From: Lachnospiraceae bacterium
Lineage (GTDB): Bacteria > Bacillota > Clostridia > Lachnospirales > Lachnospiraceae
DNA: 64,000 nt
NCBI GenBank assembly: GCA_022794255.1
Contig: JAAWEL010000018.1
Span: 1 to 64,000, forward strand
Reading direction: 5' to 3'
Part shown: positions 28,283-35,502 of the stretch, piece after piece
Layout of the letters: every line of letters starts with the position of its first letter
Numbering within the stretch: the stretch's first letter is position 1
The notes under the pieces: model-generated
The model's database searches: none
What the model saw: only the letters and a program-made list of their open reading frames with translations
Told to the model about the DNA's origin: nothing
Made by a program: the position numbers and the translations under genes

Positions 28283-28816
28283 ATGATACAGGAAGCAGCG
28301 AAGTTTGCGACAAAGGCACATGAGGGGATGCTGCGCAAAGGCGGTAAGATGCCATATATTTATCATCCAATGGAGGTGGCGCTGCTGGTCTCACGGATGA
28401 CAAAGGATGAAGAGGTGATTGCTGCAGCGTATTTGCATGATGTGTTGGAGGATACAGCAGTGACCGCGCAGGAGCTGAGACAGATGTTTGGAGAGCGGGT
28501 TTTATCATTGGTTCAGGCGGAGACTGAGGATAAGTCTCTGACTTGGGAGGAGCGAAAGGCTCACACGATCCAACATCTGGGAAATGCATCTTATGAGGTA
28601 AAGATCTTGACGTTGGCGGACAAGCTGAGCAATATGCGGGCTACGGCACGAGATTATCTGTGCATGGGTGATGCGTTGTGGGCCCGGTTTAATGAGAAGA
28701 GAAAGGATTGTCATAGGTGGTACGCCAAAGGGATTCTGGATGGATTGCGGGATATGGAGGAATATCCGGAATATCAGGAGTACAAAGATTTATATCAGTT
28801 TGTTTTTGGGGCTTGA
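28283..28816 (+). CDS. HD-domain hydrolase, (p)ppGpp-hydrolase (MESH1/SpoT-HD) like
   Basis: 177 aa stand-alone HD domain. H28 (YIYHPMEVA), H52-D53 and E56-D57 (YLHDVLEDT) match the metal and catalytic motifs of SpoT/MESH1-type (p)ppGpp hydrolases, and LTLADKLSNMRA with a later Arg/Lys-rich stretch fits the same fold. There is no synthetase, TGS or ACT domain. It could hydrolyse alarmones or a related nucleotide. It is the first gene after rpoBC, beyond a terminator, and its stop overlaps the promoter of the next gene. Confidence 0.85.
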   Translation: MIQEAAKFATKAHEGMLRKGGKMPYIYHPMEVALLVSRMTKDEEVIAAAYLHDVLEDTAVTAQELRQMFGERVLSLVQAETEDKSLTWEERKAHTIQHLGNASYEVKILTLADKLSNMRATARDYLCMGDALWARFNEKRKDCHRWYAKGILDGLRDMEEYPEYQEYKDLYQFVFGA

Positions 28817-28841
28817 AATTTCAGGCTCCTTTTTGTATAAT
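28813..28841 (+). promoter_or_regulatory. Promoter with long leader before the 29067 gene
   Basis: TTGAAA (28813-28818), 17 bp, TATAAT (28836-28841). The -35 overlaps the HD gene stop codon. The predicted leader is about 220 nt and contains a small hairpin (ACAGGAAA/TTTCCTGT, about 28851-28869). I recognise no known riboswitch in it. Confidence 0.6.
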
Positions 28842-29066
28842 TAAAGCCAGACAGGAAAAGTGTTTCCTGTTTGTTTCCCGGTGCCGGGTCTCGGCAGGGA
28901 TCTTTGGAAGCTGACTAATTCTTGGTCGGTAGTCCCATGTAGGTTATTTGAGGGTTTTAAAGAAAAGTGTATTTTCGGAGTCTTTTCACGGCTGATTTTC
29001 AGAGTATCTATTTTATTAACCGGAAAAAGATTTCGGGAATCAGGCAAAATGAAAAGGAGGTTTTAT

Positions 29067-30137
29067 TTGAGAAAGGATTTGACGGAAAGCGGAAAGAAAA
29101 CAGAGAAAAAGCAGCAAAAAAACCGGACGATTCAGCTTTTCTGGTGGACGGGGGTGATTCTGATTCAGATGATAGTGGTGGAAAAACTGGATGTGTATGC
29201 CATGATCAGACAGGATACAGGCAGAATGACGGAAGATTGGGAGAATATGGCCATGGATGGGACGGAAGGGATCACGATCCGATCCGACAGCTTTGCAGAT
29301 CCGGGCAGCTGCCCGATTCCGGAAAGCATATATACCACATCAGAGGGAGATGTGTACCGGCTTCTGTCTTGGGAGGTGGAAGCGATTCAGGTTCCGGATA
29401 AAAGCTTTCCTGTAGAGAGGGAGGAGATTATTGGTCCGGCAGAGGGGATTACACAGCTTCCTGAAAATATTCTGGTAGAGGTACAAGAAGGCGGGAAGAC
29501 GGAGGCGGTTTCCTGTCATCTGAAAGAAAAGACAATCATTAGAGAAGCGTGGCAGGATGGTTTTCAGTTTCCGGTGATTTTTCACAGATACCAAGCAGGC
29601 TCTTATTGGCTGGGAGATCATCTGATTTTTGGGGAAGGGGAAAAGCCCCGGTTAGCTGAGTGCGAGGAACTTCTTTTAAGAGAGATCGGTGTGTCACCTG
29701 AGGACTATCAGATTTTGGATTTTGAGTGGGATGGGGAGGCTTATGCGGATGATACAGGGGAGCTTTGCCGTAATGGGGTTGCCTCTGGCAAGAAGCGAAT
29801 GAGGGATTATCGTGTCTTGTATGCAGGTATGGCTCAATTTCCGGAATATCGCTTGTGGAGGACAGTGGCAGTCTATGAGAAGGAGGTGTCTGAGACGGAT
29901 TCGCAGGAGATAAAAGGAGAGCCGGAGCCGGAAGTTGTGGAGATCAGGGAGACAAAGCCGGCGGCTGCTGCAATGGAAGTACCGTTCACTCTGTGGGAAC
30001 GAATCAGGAGGACCTTGTTGGTGACGGTTGCCATAGGTGCTTTTTTGTTTTTCGGGGGATTGATTGGTCTTGGTGTGGTTTGGCTTGTTCGGGTGTTTAA
30101 GCCTTATGGAGCAGGGAGGAATGAAAAGAAACGGTGA
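29067..30137 (+). CDS. Bitopic/two-TM membrane protein, unrecognised family
   Basis: 356 aa if it starts at the TTG at 29067, which has an ideal AAAAGGAGG six bases upstream; an in-frame ATG at 29049 (362 aa) overlaps that site. A transmembrane helix near residues 23-40 (IQLFWWTGVILIQMIVV) is followed by about 260 residues outside the membrane, rich in Glu and beta-forming segments, a Glu/Pro linker, and a second helix close to the C-terminus (TLLVTVAIGAFLFFGGLIG) with a short basic tail. No motif ties it to a family I know. Acidic composition differs from its neighbours. Confidence 0.7.
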   Translation: MRKDLTESGKKTEKKQQKNRTIQLFWWTGVILIQMIVVEKLDVYAMIRQDTGRMTEDWENMAMDGTEGITIRSDSFADPGSCPIPESIYTTSEGDVYRLLSWEVEAIQVPDKSFPVEREEIIGPAEGITQLPENILVEVQEGGKTEAVSCHLKEKTIIREAWQDGFQFPVIFHRYQAGSYWLGDHLIFGEGEKPRLAECEELLLREIGVSPEDYQILDFEWDGEAYADDTGELCRNGVASGKKRMRDYRVLYAGMAQFPEYRLWRTVAVYEKEVSETDSQEIKGEPEPEVVEIRETKPAAAAMEVPFTLWERIRRTLLVTVAIGAFLFFGGLIGLGVVWLVRVFKPYGAGRNEKKR

Positions 30138-30219
30138 TTATTCGTTGTGTTTTTTAAGATAATAGGGTAAGATATTAAGAAAATAATATATATTTAACAA
30201 AGAAAAAGGAGACAGAGAT

Positions 30220-30579
30220 ATGATTTTTATTGAATACCCCAAATGCAGCACTTGTCAGAAAGCAAAGAAATGGTTAGATGCCCATGAGATTACTTATGAG
30301 GATCGCCACATTGTAGAGAAGAATCCTACCGTAGATGAACTGAAACAGTGGATTGACCGCTCCGGGATGGAGGTGAAACGATTTTTTAACACCAGCGGGA
30401 TGAAGTATAAGGAGCTGGGGCTGAAGGACAAACTTCCGGAGATGAAAGAAGAGGATAAGATCCTTCTTTTAGCCAGTGACGGGATGCTGGTAAAACGTCC
30501 TTTGGCAGTGACGGAGAACAGAGTTTTGGTGGGGTTTAAGGAGAAAGAATGGGAGGTGCTTCTGAATGGGGCCTTATGA
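30220..30579 (+). CDS. ArsC/Spx-family thioredoxin-fold protein
   Basis: 119 aa. Thioredoxin-like fold with CSTC at residues 9-12 (CxxC), YPKCSTCQKAKKWLDAHEI near the start and KRPLAVTENRVLVGFKEKEW near the end, matching the arsenate reductase-like YffB/Spx/MgsR group. The RPL motif around the Arg is conserved. It is more likely a small redox protein or Spx-like regulator than a true arsenate reductase, since no ars genes are nearby. AAAAAGGAGAC precedes the ATG. The next short gene overlaps its 3' end by 14 bp. Confidence 0.85.
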   Translation: MIFIEYPKCSTCQKAKKWLDAHEITYEDRHIVEKNPTVDELKQWIDRSGMEVKRFFNTSGMKYKELGLKDKLPEMKEEDKILLLASDGMLVKRPLAVTENRVLVGFKEKEWEVLLNGAL

Positions 30580-30739
30580 GTATATCGTGGAGCAGATTGA
30601 CGGTGATTATGCGCGGTTGCGGAGAGTTGACACAGAAGATGGAGAGCTAAAGCTTGTAGCCCGTGCCCTTTTACCAGAGGATATTGAGGAAGGAACGCGG
30701 CTGTGGTATGAATTGTTTGAGTATTCAGTTATTGACTGA
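30566..30739 (+). CDS. DUF3006-like small protein
   Basis: 57 aa, begins ATGGGGCCTTATGAG inside the end of the ArsC-like gene with GGGAGGTG about 8 bases ahead. The pattern YIVEQIDGDYARLRRVD then ALLPEDIEEGTRLWYEL matches DUF3006 proteins (an acidic DRIEGDYAV-type opening and an LP..EGD-type ending). The function of that family is unknown. Translational coupling to the upstream gene is likely. Confidence 0.7.
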   Translation: MGPYEYIVEQIDGDYARLRRVDTEDGELKLVARALLPEDIEEGTRLWYELFEYSVID

Positions 30740-30747
30740 TTAAACAG

Positions 30748-30785
30748 GGCAGGTGGTTTGTCAGACCATCTGCCTTATAAAAATA
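30748..30785. terminator. Terminator between convergent genes
   Basis: GGCAGGTGGT (30748-30757) pairs with ACCATCTGCC (30765-30774) over ten positions; a T/A-rich tail follows (TTATAAAAATATTTT). Lies between the DUF3006-like gene and the Ca2+-ATPase, and could serve both. Confidence 0.6.
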
Positions 30786-30789
30786 TTTT

Positions 30790-33408
30790 CTAGTTTAGTG
30801 CTTCCCGCAAGGTTTTTACAGCCTGGATCACAGCTGTGGGAATCAGTGCAAAGATCAGGATTGTGAGAAGCTGGCTGATGTTTAAATCAGCCACGGCAAA
30901 CAGTACCTGCAAACCGGGAAGAAATAATACAGAGGTCAGCAACACAATTCCTGCCTCAAAGGCCATAATGCTCCATAGATTTCCCCAAAATCCAAGGCGC
31001 AGGATGGAATGTTCACTTCGGCAGTTAAAGCCATGAAGCAGCCGGGCAAGAGTCAGGGTAGAGAAGGCCATTGTGCTGGCTGTCCCTGCGCCTCCTGTAT
31101 CAAGGCCTAAGTGAAAAGCCGCCATGGTACAGATGGAGATCAAAAGCCCCTGAAAAACGATACTGAGAAGAAAGGCGCCAGTGAGAATTCCTTCATGGGG
31201 ATCTCTGGGAGACTGATCTAGCAGACCGTCCTCCTGAGGCTCCATGCCGATGGCAATGGCAGGAAGTGAATCTGTCAACAGATTGATAAACAAAAGATGG
31301 ACCGGTGCGAAGGGCATGGGAAGGGCCATCAGGGAAGTGTAGAGCACACTGAAGATGCCAGCCATATTGCCGGACAGAAGAAACTGTATTGCATGGCGGA
31401 TGTTGCGGTATACATTTCTTCCATTGGCCACAGCTTTGATAATGGTGGCAAAGTTGTCATCTGTCAGGATCATGGATGCGGCATCCTTAGACACTTCTGT
31501 TCCGGTGATCCCCATGGCGACACCAATATCTGCCTTTTTAAGGGCAGGGGCATCATTAACCCCGTCTCCAGTCATTGCTACAATGTGGCCTCTGGACTGC
31601 CATGCATTGACAATGCGGATTTTATGCTGAGGGGAGACCCGGGCATAAACGGAAATCCGATTTAAGCTTTGAACAAGCTGCTTATCATCCATGGAATCCA
31701 ATTCCGAGCCAGTGACAGCCATATCTCCTTTTCGGAACAGGCCGATTTTTTCTGCCACTGCAGTGGCTGTAATCTTATGGTCACCAGTGATCATTACCGG
31801 GCGTATACCGGCGCGGCGGGCATTGGCCACAGCGGTCCGTGATTCCACCCGGGGGGGATCCATCATAGCCGTCATACCCAGGAAAACGTAATCCGTTTCC
31901 AGGCTGGTATCACAGTGATGATTTTCCTCTGTTTCCCGATAGGCCATAGCCAGAACCCGGAGACCCTGGGAGGACCAACGCTGGTTTTGCTCCAGGAACT
32001 GTTGCCTTAAAGGACCAGTGAGAGGCCGGGCTCCAGCTGTCGTCAGAAATTTTGAGGATTTTTCAATTAATATATCCGGGGCACCTTTGGAAAAAAGGAT
32101 TGTTCGGTCATTAATCTGGTGCAGGGTGCTCATCTGCTTCCTGGACGAGTCAAAGGGCAATTCTCCTAAACGGGGCAGCTCACGGCGCAGAAGAGGAATA
32201 TCCATGCCGGCCATCTGGCCCATTTCCAGCAGGGCAGACTCGGTAGGGTCTCCAAGCTGCTGACTGGAGGCAGATGGTTCGGGTGGGAGGGCATCGTTGG
32301 CAAGAACGGCGGCATAGAGCAGATACCGGTGAACCGGGTGGAATGGGTTTAGGCAATGAGGGGAGAAAATCTGGTTATCTGTGAAGATTTCCTGGACACT
32401 CATTCGGTTCTGGGTAAGAGTGCCTGTTTTGTCAGAACAGATTACAGACACACATCCAAGGCTTTCCACAGCTTTTAAATCCTTTATGATGGCGTGTTCT
32501 TTTGCCATGCGCTGGGTCCCCATTGCCTGGACAATCGTTACAATTGAGCCAAGGGCCTCAGGAATAGCAGCCACCGCCAGAGCTACTGCAAACATTAATG
32601 ATTCTAGCAGAGGAGTTTTCCTGTACAGGCTTAAGACAAACACCAATGCACAGATGAAGAGAATCATGACGGCTAGGCGGCTGCCAAATTGATCAAGACT
32701 TATCTGCAGAGGAGTCTTTTTTTCTTCTGTATCATTCATAAGAGAGGCTATTTTCCCGATTTCCGTATTCATACCAGTGGCTGTGACCACAGCGATTCCC
32801 CGTCCGTTCGTTATGAGAGAACCAGAAAAGATCATATTGCTCTGATCAGCTGGCTGTAACTGGTTGCCGTCAAGGACAGTGGTCTGTTTTTCTACATTAT
32901 CGGATTCTCCTGTGAGGGAGCTTTCGTTTACCATAAGATTATGACATTCTAAAAGCCTGCCGTCAGCCACTGCCAGATCTCCGGCTTCCAGCAAAAGAAT
33001 ATCTCCTGGTACTACCTGGGCAGAGGAGATTTCCAATGTCTGGCTGTCCCGAAGTACCCGCGCAGCCGGGGAGGAGAGAGCTTTTAAGCTGTCTAAAGAT
33101 TTTTGTGCTTTTTGGTGCTGGACCGTGCCAAGGACAGCGTTAAGCGTTATTACTGCGAAGATTACAATGGTGCTTTCTACATTGTCTGAGATCATGGAAA
33201 TTACAGCAGCGATGATCAGGATGATGACCAGAAGATCCTGAAACTGCTCTAAAAATATTTGCCATGCCTTTTTATGTACCTGCTCTTTGAGCGCATTTTC
33301 TCCTGTTTGCTCCAGGATAAGCTTTGCCTGGCGGGATGTAAGGCCGTTTTCTGATGAATGCATTTGCTCTAAAACCTTTTCCCCGGGAGTCTGATACCAG
33401 TGATTCAT
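30790..33408 (-). CDS. P2-type Ca2+-transporting ATPase
   Basis: 872 aa. Order: N-terminal cation ATPase segment, M1-M2, actuator domain with LTGES (VNESSLTGESDNV), M3-M4, phosphorylation motif DKTGTLTQNRM, nucleotide domain, hinge TGDGVNDAPALKKADIG, then M5-M10. M4 reads VAAIPEALGSIV, which keeps the site II Glu of SERCA. M6 reads FINLLTDSLPA and retains Asn, Thr and Asp. M5 reads LSGNMAGIF, where SERCA has Glu771 this protein has Gly, so only one Ca2+ site is probably intact, as in the Listeria enzyme LMCA1. Exports Ca2+ from the cytoplasm. Confidence 0.9.
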   Translation of the reverse strand: MNHWYQTPGEKVLEQMHSSENGLTSRQAKLILEQTGENALKEQVHKKAWQIFLEQFQDLLVIILIIAAVISMISDNVESTIVIFAVITLNAVLGTVQHQKAQKSLDSLKALSSPAARVLRDSQTLEISSAQVVPGDILLLEAGDLAVADGRLLECHNLMVNESSLTGESDNVEKQTTVLDGNQLQPADQSNMIFSGSLITNGRGIAVVTATGMNTEIGKIASLMNDTEEKKTPLQISLDQFGSRLAVMILFICALVFVLSLYRKTPLLESLMFAVALAVAAIPEALGSIVTIVQAMGTQRMAKEHAIIKDLKAVESLGCVSVICSDKTGTLTQNRMSVQEIFTDNQIFSPHCLNPFHPVHRYLLYAAVLANDALPPEPSASSQQLGDPTESALLEMGQMAGMDIPLLRRELPRLGELPFDSSRKQMSTLHQINDRTILFSKGAPDILIEKSSKFLTTAGARPLTGPLRQQFLEQNQRWSSQGLRVLAMAYRETEENHHCDTSLETDYVFLGMTAMMDPPRVESRTAVANARRAGIRPVMITGDHKITATAVAEKIGLFRKGDMAVTGSELDSMDDKQLVQSLNRISVYARVSPQHKIRIVNAWQSRGHIVAMTGDGVNDAPALKKADIGVAMGITGTEVSKDAASMILTDDNFATIIKAVANGRNVYRNIRHAIQFLLSGNMAGIFSVLYTSLMALPMPFAPVHLLFINLLTDSLPAIAIGMEPQEDGLLDQSPRDPHEGILTGAFLLSIVFQGLLISICTMAAFHLGLDTGGAGTASTMAFSTLTLARLLHGFNCRSEHSILRLGFWGNLWSIMAFEAGIVLLTSVLFLPGLQVLFAVADLNISQLLTILIFALIPTAVIQAVKTLREALN

Positions 33409-33458
33409 GCTGTGCTCCTCTCCTGTCAGAAGATTGGACTTTATATTAATGTATGAAC

Positions 33459-33512
33459 GAAAAAAGACCTTTCATACATGAAAACATGCTTCAGCATGAA
33501 AAGTCTTTTTAC
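33459..33512 (-). terminator. Hairpin terminator of trpS
   Basis: On the minus strand, AAAAAGACTTTTCAT pairs with ATGAAAGGTCTTTTTT, with one bulged or mismatched position and an inner CATG..CATG stem. It lies 50 bp past the end of trpS and just ahead of the Ca2+-ATPase. Confidence 0.55.
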
Positions 33513-33565
33513 TGTTTATACAGTAGTTTTCTGACAAGTGGGGCGGGCAATGCCTTCGGAAGATT

Positions 33566-34570
33566 TTAGCGAACCCGTTCCGGGAAACCGATCTTCTTTT
33601 GAACTTTCCGCAGGGTTTTGTTGGAGAAATACTGAGCCTTTTCTGCATTATTCTTGATGATGCTGTTTAAGTAATCCTTGTTTTTGCTCAGATCATCAAA
33701 ACGGTCCTGCAGCGGCTTTAGCACAGAGACCACAGCCTCACCTACGGCTGTCTTGAAATCGCCGTAGCCTTTGCCGTCAAACTCTTTTTCTGTCTCTGCA
33801 GGGGTCTTGCCGGTGCAGGCGCAGTAAATATCAATCAGATTGTGGATGCCTGGCTGTTCGTCACAATAGCGCACACAGGCCTCAGAATCTGTGACAGCCC
33901 GCTTGAATTTGCGCATAATGGTATCCGGATCATCCATTAAATAAATGCTGGCATTGGGGTTTTCATCAGACTTGGACATTTTTTTGGCCGGATCCTGAAG
34001 GCTCATGATCTTGGCGCCCACTTTGCCGATATAGGCTTCTGGTATGGTGAAAACATCACCATAAATAGCATTGAAGCGCTGGGCAATGTCCCGGGTGATC
34101 TCCAAATGCTGCATCTGATCAATCCCCACAGGAACCACATCCGACTGATACAGCAGAATGTCGGCAGCCATAAGCACCGGGTAGGTAAAAAGCCCGGCAT
34201 TGATGTTATCAGCATGCTTAGCAGCCTTGTCCTTGAACTGGGTCATCCGGTTTAACTCTCCCATATAGGTAAAACAGTTGAGAATCCATGCAAGCTCTGC
34301 GTGGCCGCTGACATGAGACTGGTAATAAATACAATTTTTCTCAGGATCCAGTCCAGCAGCGATGTAAAGTGTCAGAAGAGTGCGGGCCCGCTTGCGCAGT
34401 TCTGCCGGATCCTGGCGGATAGTGATGGAGTGCATGTCCACAACTCCGTAAAAGGTTTCGTATTCATCAGCAATGCTGACCCAGTTTTTTAAGGCGCCTA
34501 AATAGTTTCCAAGAGTCAGATTGCCAGTTGCCTGCATACCGCTGAACAGTACTTTTTTTCCATCTAACAT
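33566..34570 (-). CDS. trpS: Tryptophan--tRNA ligase
   Basis: 334 aa class I aminoacyl-tRNA synthetase. The HIGH-type motif is seen as TLGNYLGAL near residue 18-26 and the KMSKS motif as KKMSKSDENPNASI near 193. FTYPVLMAADILLYQSDVVPVGIDQ is typical of TrpRS. Length matches the family. AAGGAGAAA precedes the ATG. It sits between a response regulator and the Ca2+-ATPase without a functional link. Confidence 0.97.
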   Translation of the reverse strand: MLDGKKVLFSGMQATGNLTLGNYLGALKNWVSIADEYETFYGVVDMHSITIRQDPAELRKRARTLLTLYIAAGLDPEKNCIYYQSHVSGHAELAWILNCFTYMGELNRMTQFKDKAAKHADNINAGLFTYPVLMAADILLYQSDVVPVGIDQMQHLEITRDIAQRFNAIYGDVFTIPEAYIGKVGAKIMSLQDPAKKMSKSDENPNASIYLMDDPDTIMRKFKRAVTDSEACVRYCDEQPGIHNLIDIYCACTGKTPAETEKEFDGKGYGDFKTAVGEAVVSVLKPLQDRFDDLSKNKDYLNSIIKNNAEKAQYFSNKTLRKVQKKIGFPERVR

Positions 34571-34639
34571 AATTGTTTTCTCCTTAATTTCAATGAAATA
34601 AGTGTATCACCGGGAAATGGAAATGTCAACAAAGGGGAT

Positions 34640-35326
34640 TCAGGGGGAAAAGCGGTATCCCAGCCCCCGGACTGTGACAATGTGCTGAGGCTTTTGCCGG
34701 TTGCTTTCAATCTTGCTCCGCAGCCGGTTGATGTAGACCATGATGGCATTGTCATCGATTGCCACCTGGGTGCCCCAGACCTGCTCATAGATCATTTCCT
34801 TTGTATACACCTGGCCCGGATGCTGCAAAAACAGAAGCATCAGGGCAGCCTCTCTGGTGGACAAAACCAGCTCCTCCTGGTCTTTATAAAAGCGCATGGT
34901 AGAATAGTGGTAGGTAAAGGGTCCGCATTCCAGTACATCCGGATTTTTTAGGATCAGATCCCGGTTGCGGCGGATCAGGGCTTTGACCTTGGCTCCTAAC
35001 ACTACCGGCCGGAATGGTTTGGTAATATAGTCATCAGCTCCTACAGACAGGCCATAGAGGGAATCATAGTCTTCGTTTCGTCCACTGACAATCATGACAG
35101 GGGTCTTGATGCCCTGTCTGCGCAGATGTTTGATAACTTCAAAGCCTTCCATGTCCTCTAGCGTCACGTCCATCAAAATCAGGTCGTAGGTATTTTGGGA
35201 TAATAGCTTCAGAGCATCTGCACCGCTGCTGGCAGTGGTGGCCTCCATCTCATTGCTGTGCATAACCTTTTCCAGAAGCTTGCGGATTGCAGGGTCGTCA
35301 TCGACTATCAAGATTTTGTCTGCCAT
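34640..35326 (-). CDS. OmpR-family response regulator
   Basis: 228 aa. Receiver domain residues 1-120 with acidic pair D9-D11, phospho-acceptor D53 (LILMDVTLED), and Lys in YITKPFRP. A C-terminal winged helix follows (about 130-226, ending VRGLGYRFSP). Divergently placed from the hybrid histidine kinase at 35503, its most likely partner; the CitMHS transporter gene downstream of the kinase is then a likely target. Confidence 0.93.
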   Translation of the reverse strand: MADKILIVDDDPAIRKLLEKVMHSNEMEATTASSGADALKLLSQNTYDLILMDVTLEDMEGFEVIKHLRRQGIKTPVMIVSGRNEDYDSLYGLSVGADDYITKPFRPVVLGAKVKALIRRNRDLILKNPDVLECGPFTYHYSTMRFYKDQEELVLSTREAALMLLFLQHPGQVYTKEMIYEQVWGTQVAIDDNAIMVYINRLRSKIESNRQKPQHIVTVRGLGYRFSP

Positions 35327-35502
35327 AGGTGAATGTCTCCGTTTAAAAGATTATTCTGGTGAAAATTGTGAATCGATGTTGAAAATATTATAGTATTAAG
35401 GTAATCTTTAGTCAATAGAGGGGTGAGACAATATTCTTTGCAATGAATTTTTTAGGTGTAAAAAGCGGAAGCAGAAAGGAAACTACCGGGAGAGGCGAAT
35501 GG

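Noticed and set aside
28848-29066. Known riboswitch, T-box or SRP/6S RNA in the leader
   Set aside because: None of the conserved core motifs I know (for example the T-box TGGGTGG-ACCGCG element) is present.
30220-30579. True arsenate reductase
   Set aside because: Only the ArsC/Spx fold is shown; no arsR/arsB genes nearby, so the call is kept general.
33459-33512. Inverted repeat as an insertion-sequence end or attachment site
   Set aside because: It has T-runs and lies between converging/adjacent genes, so a terminator explains it.
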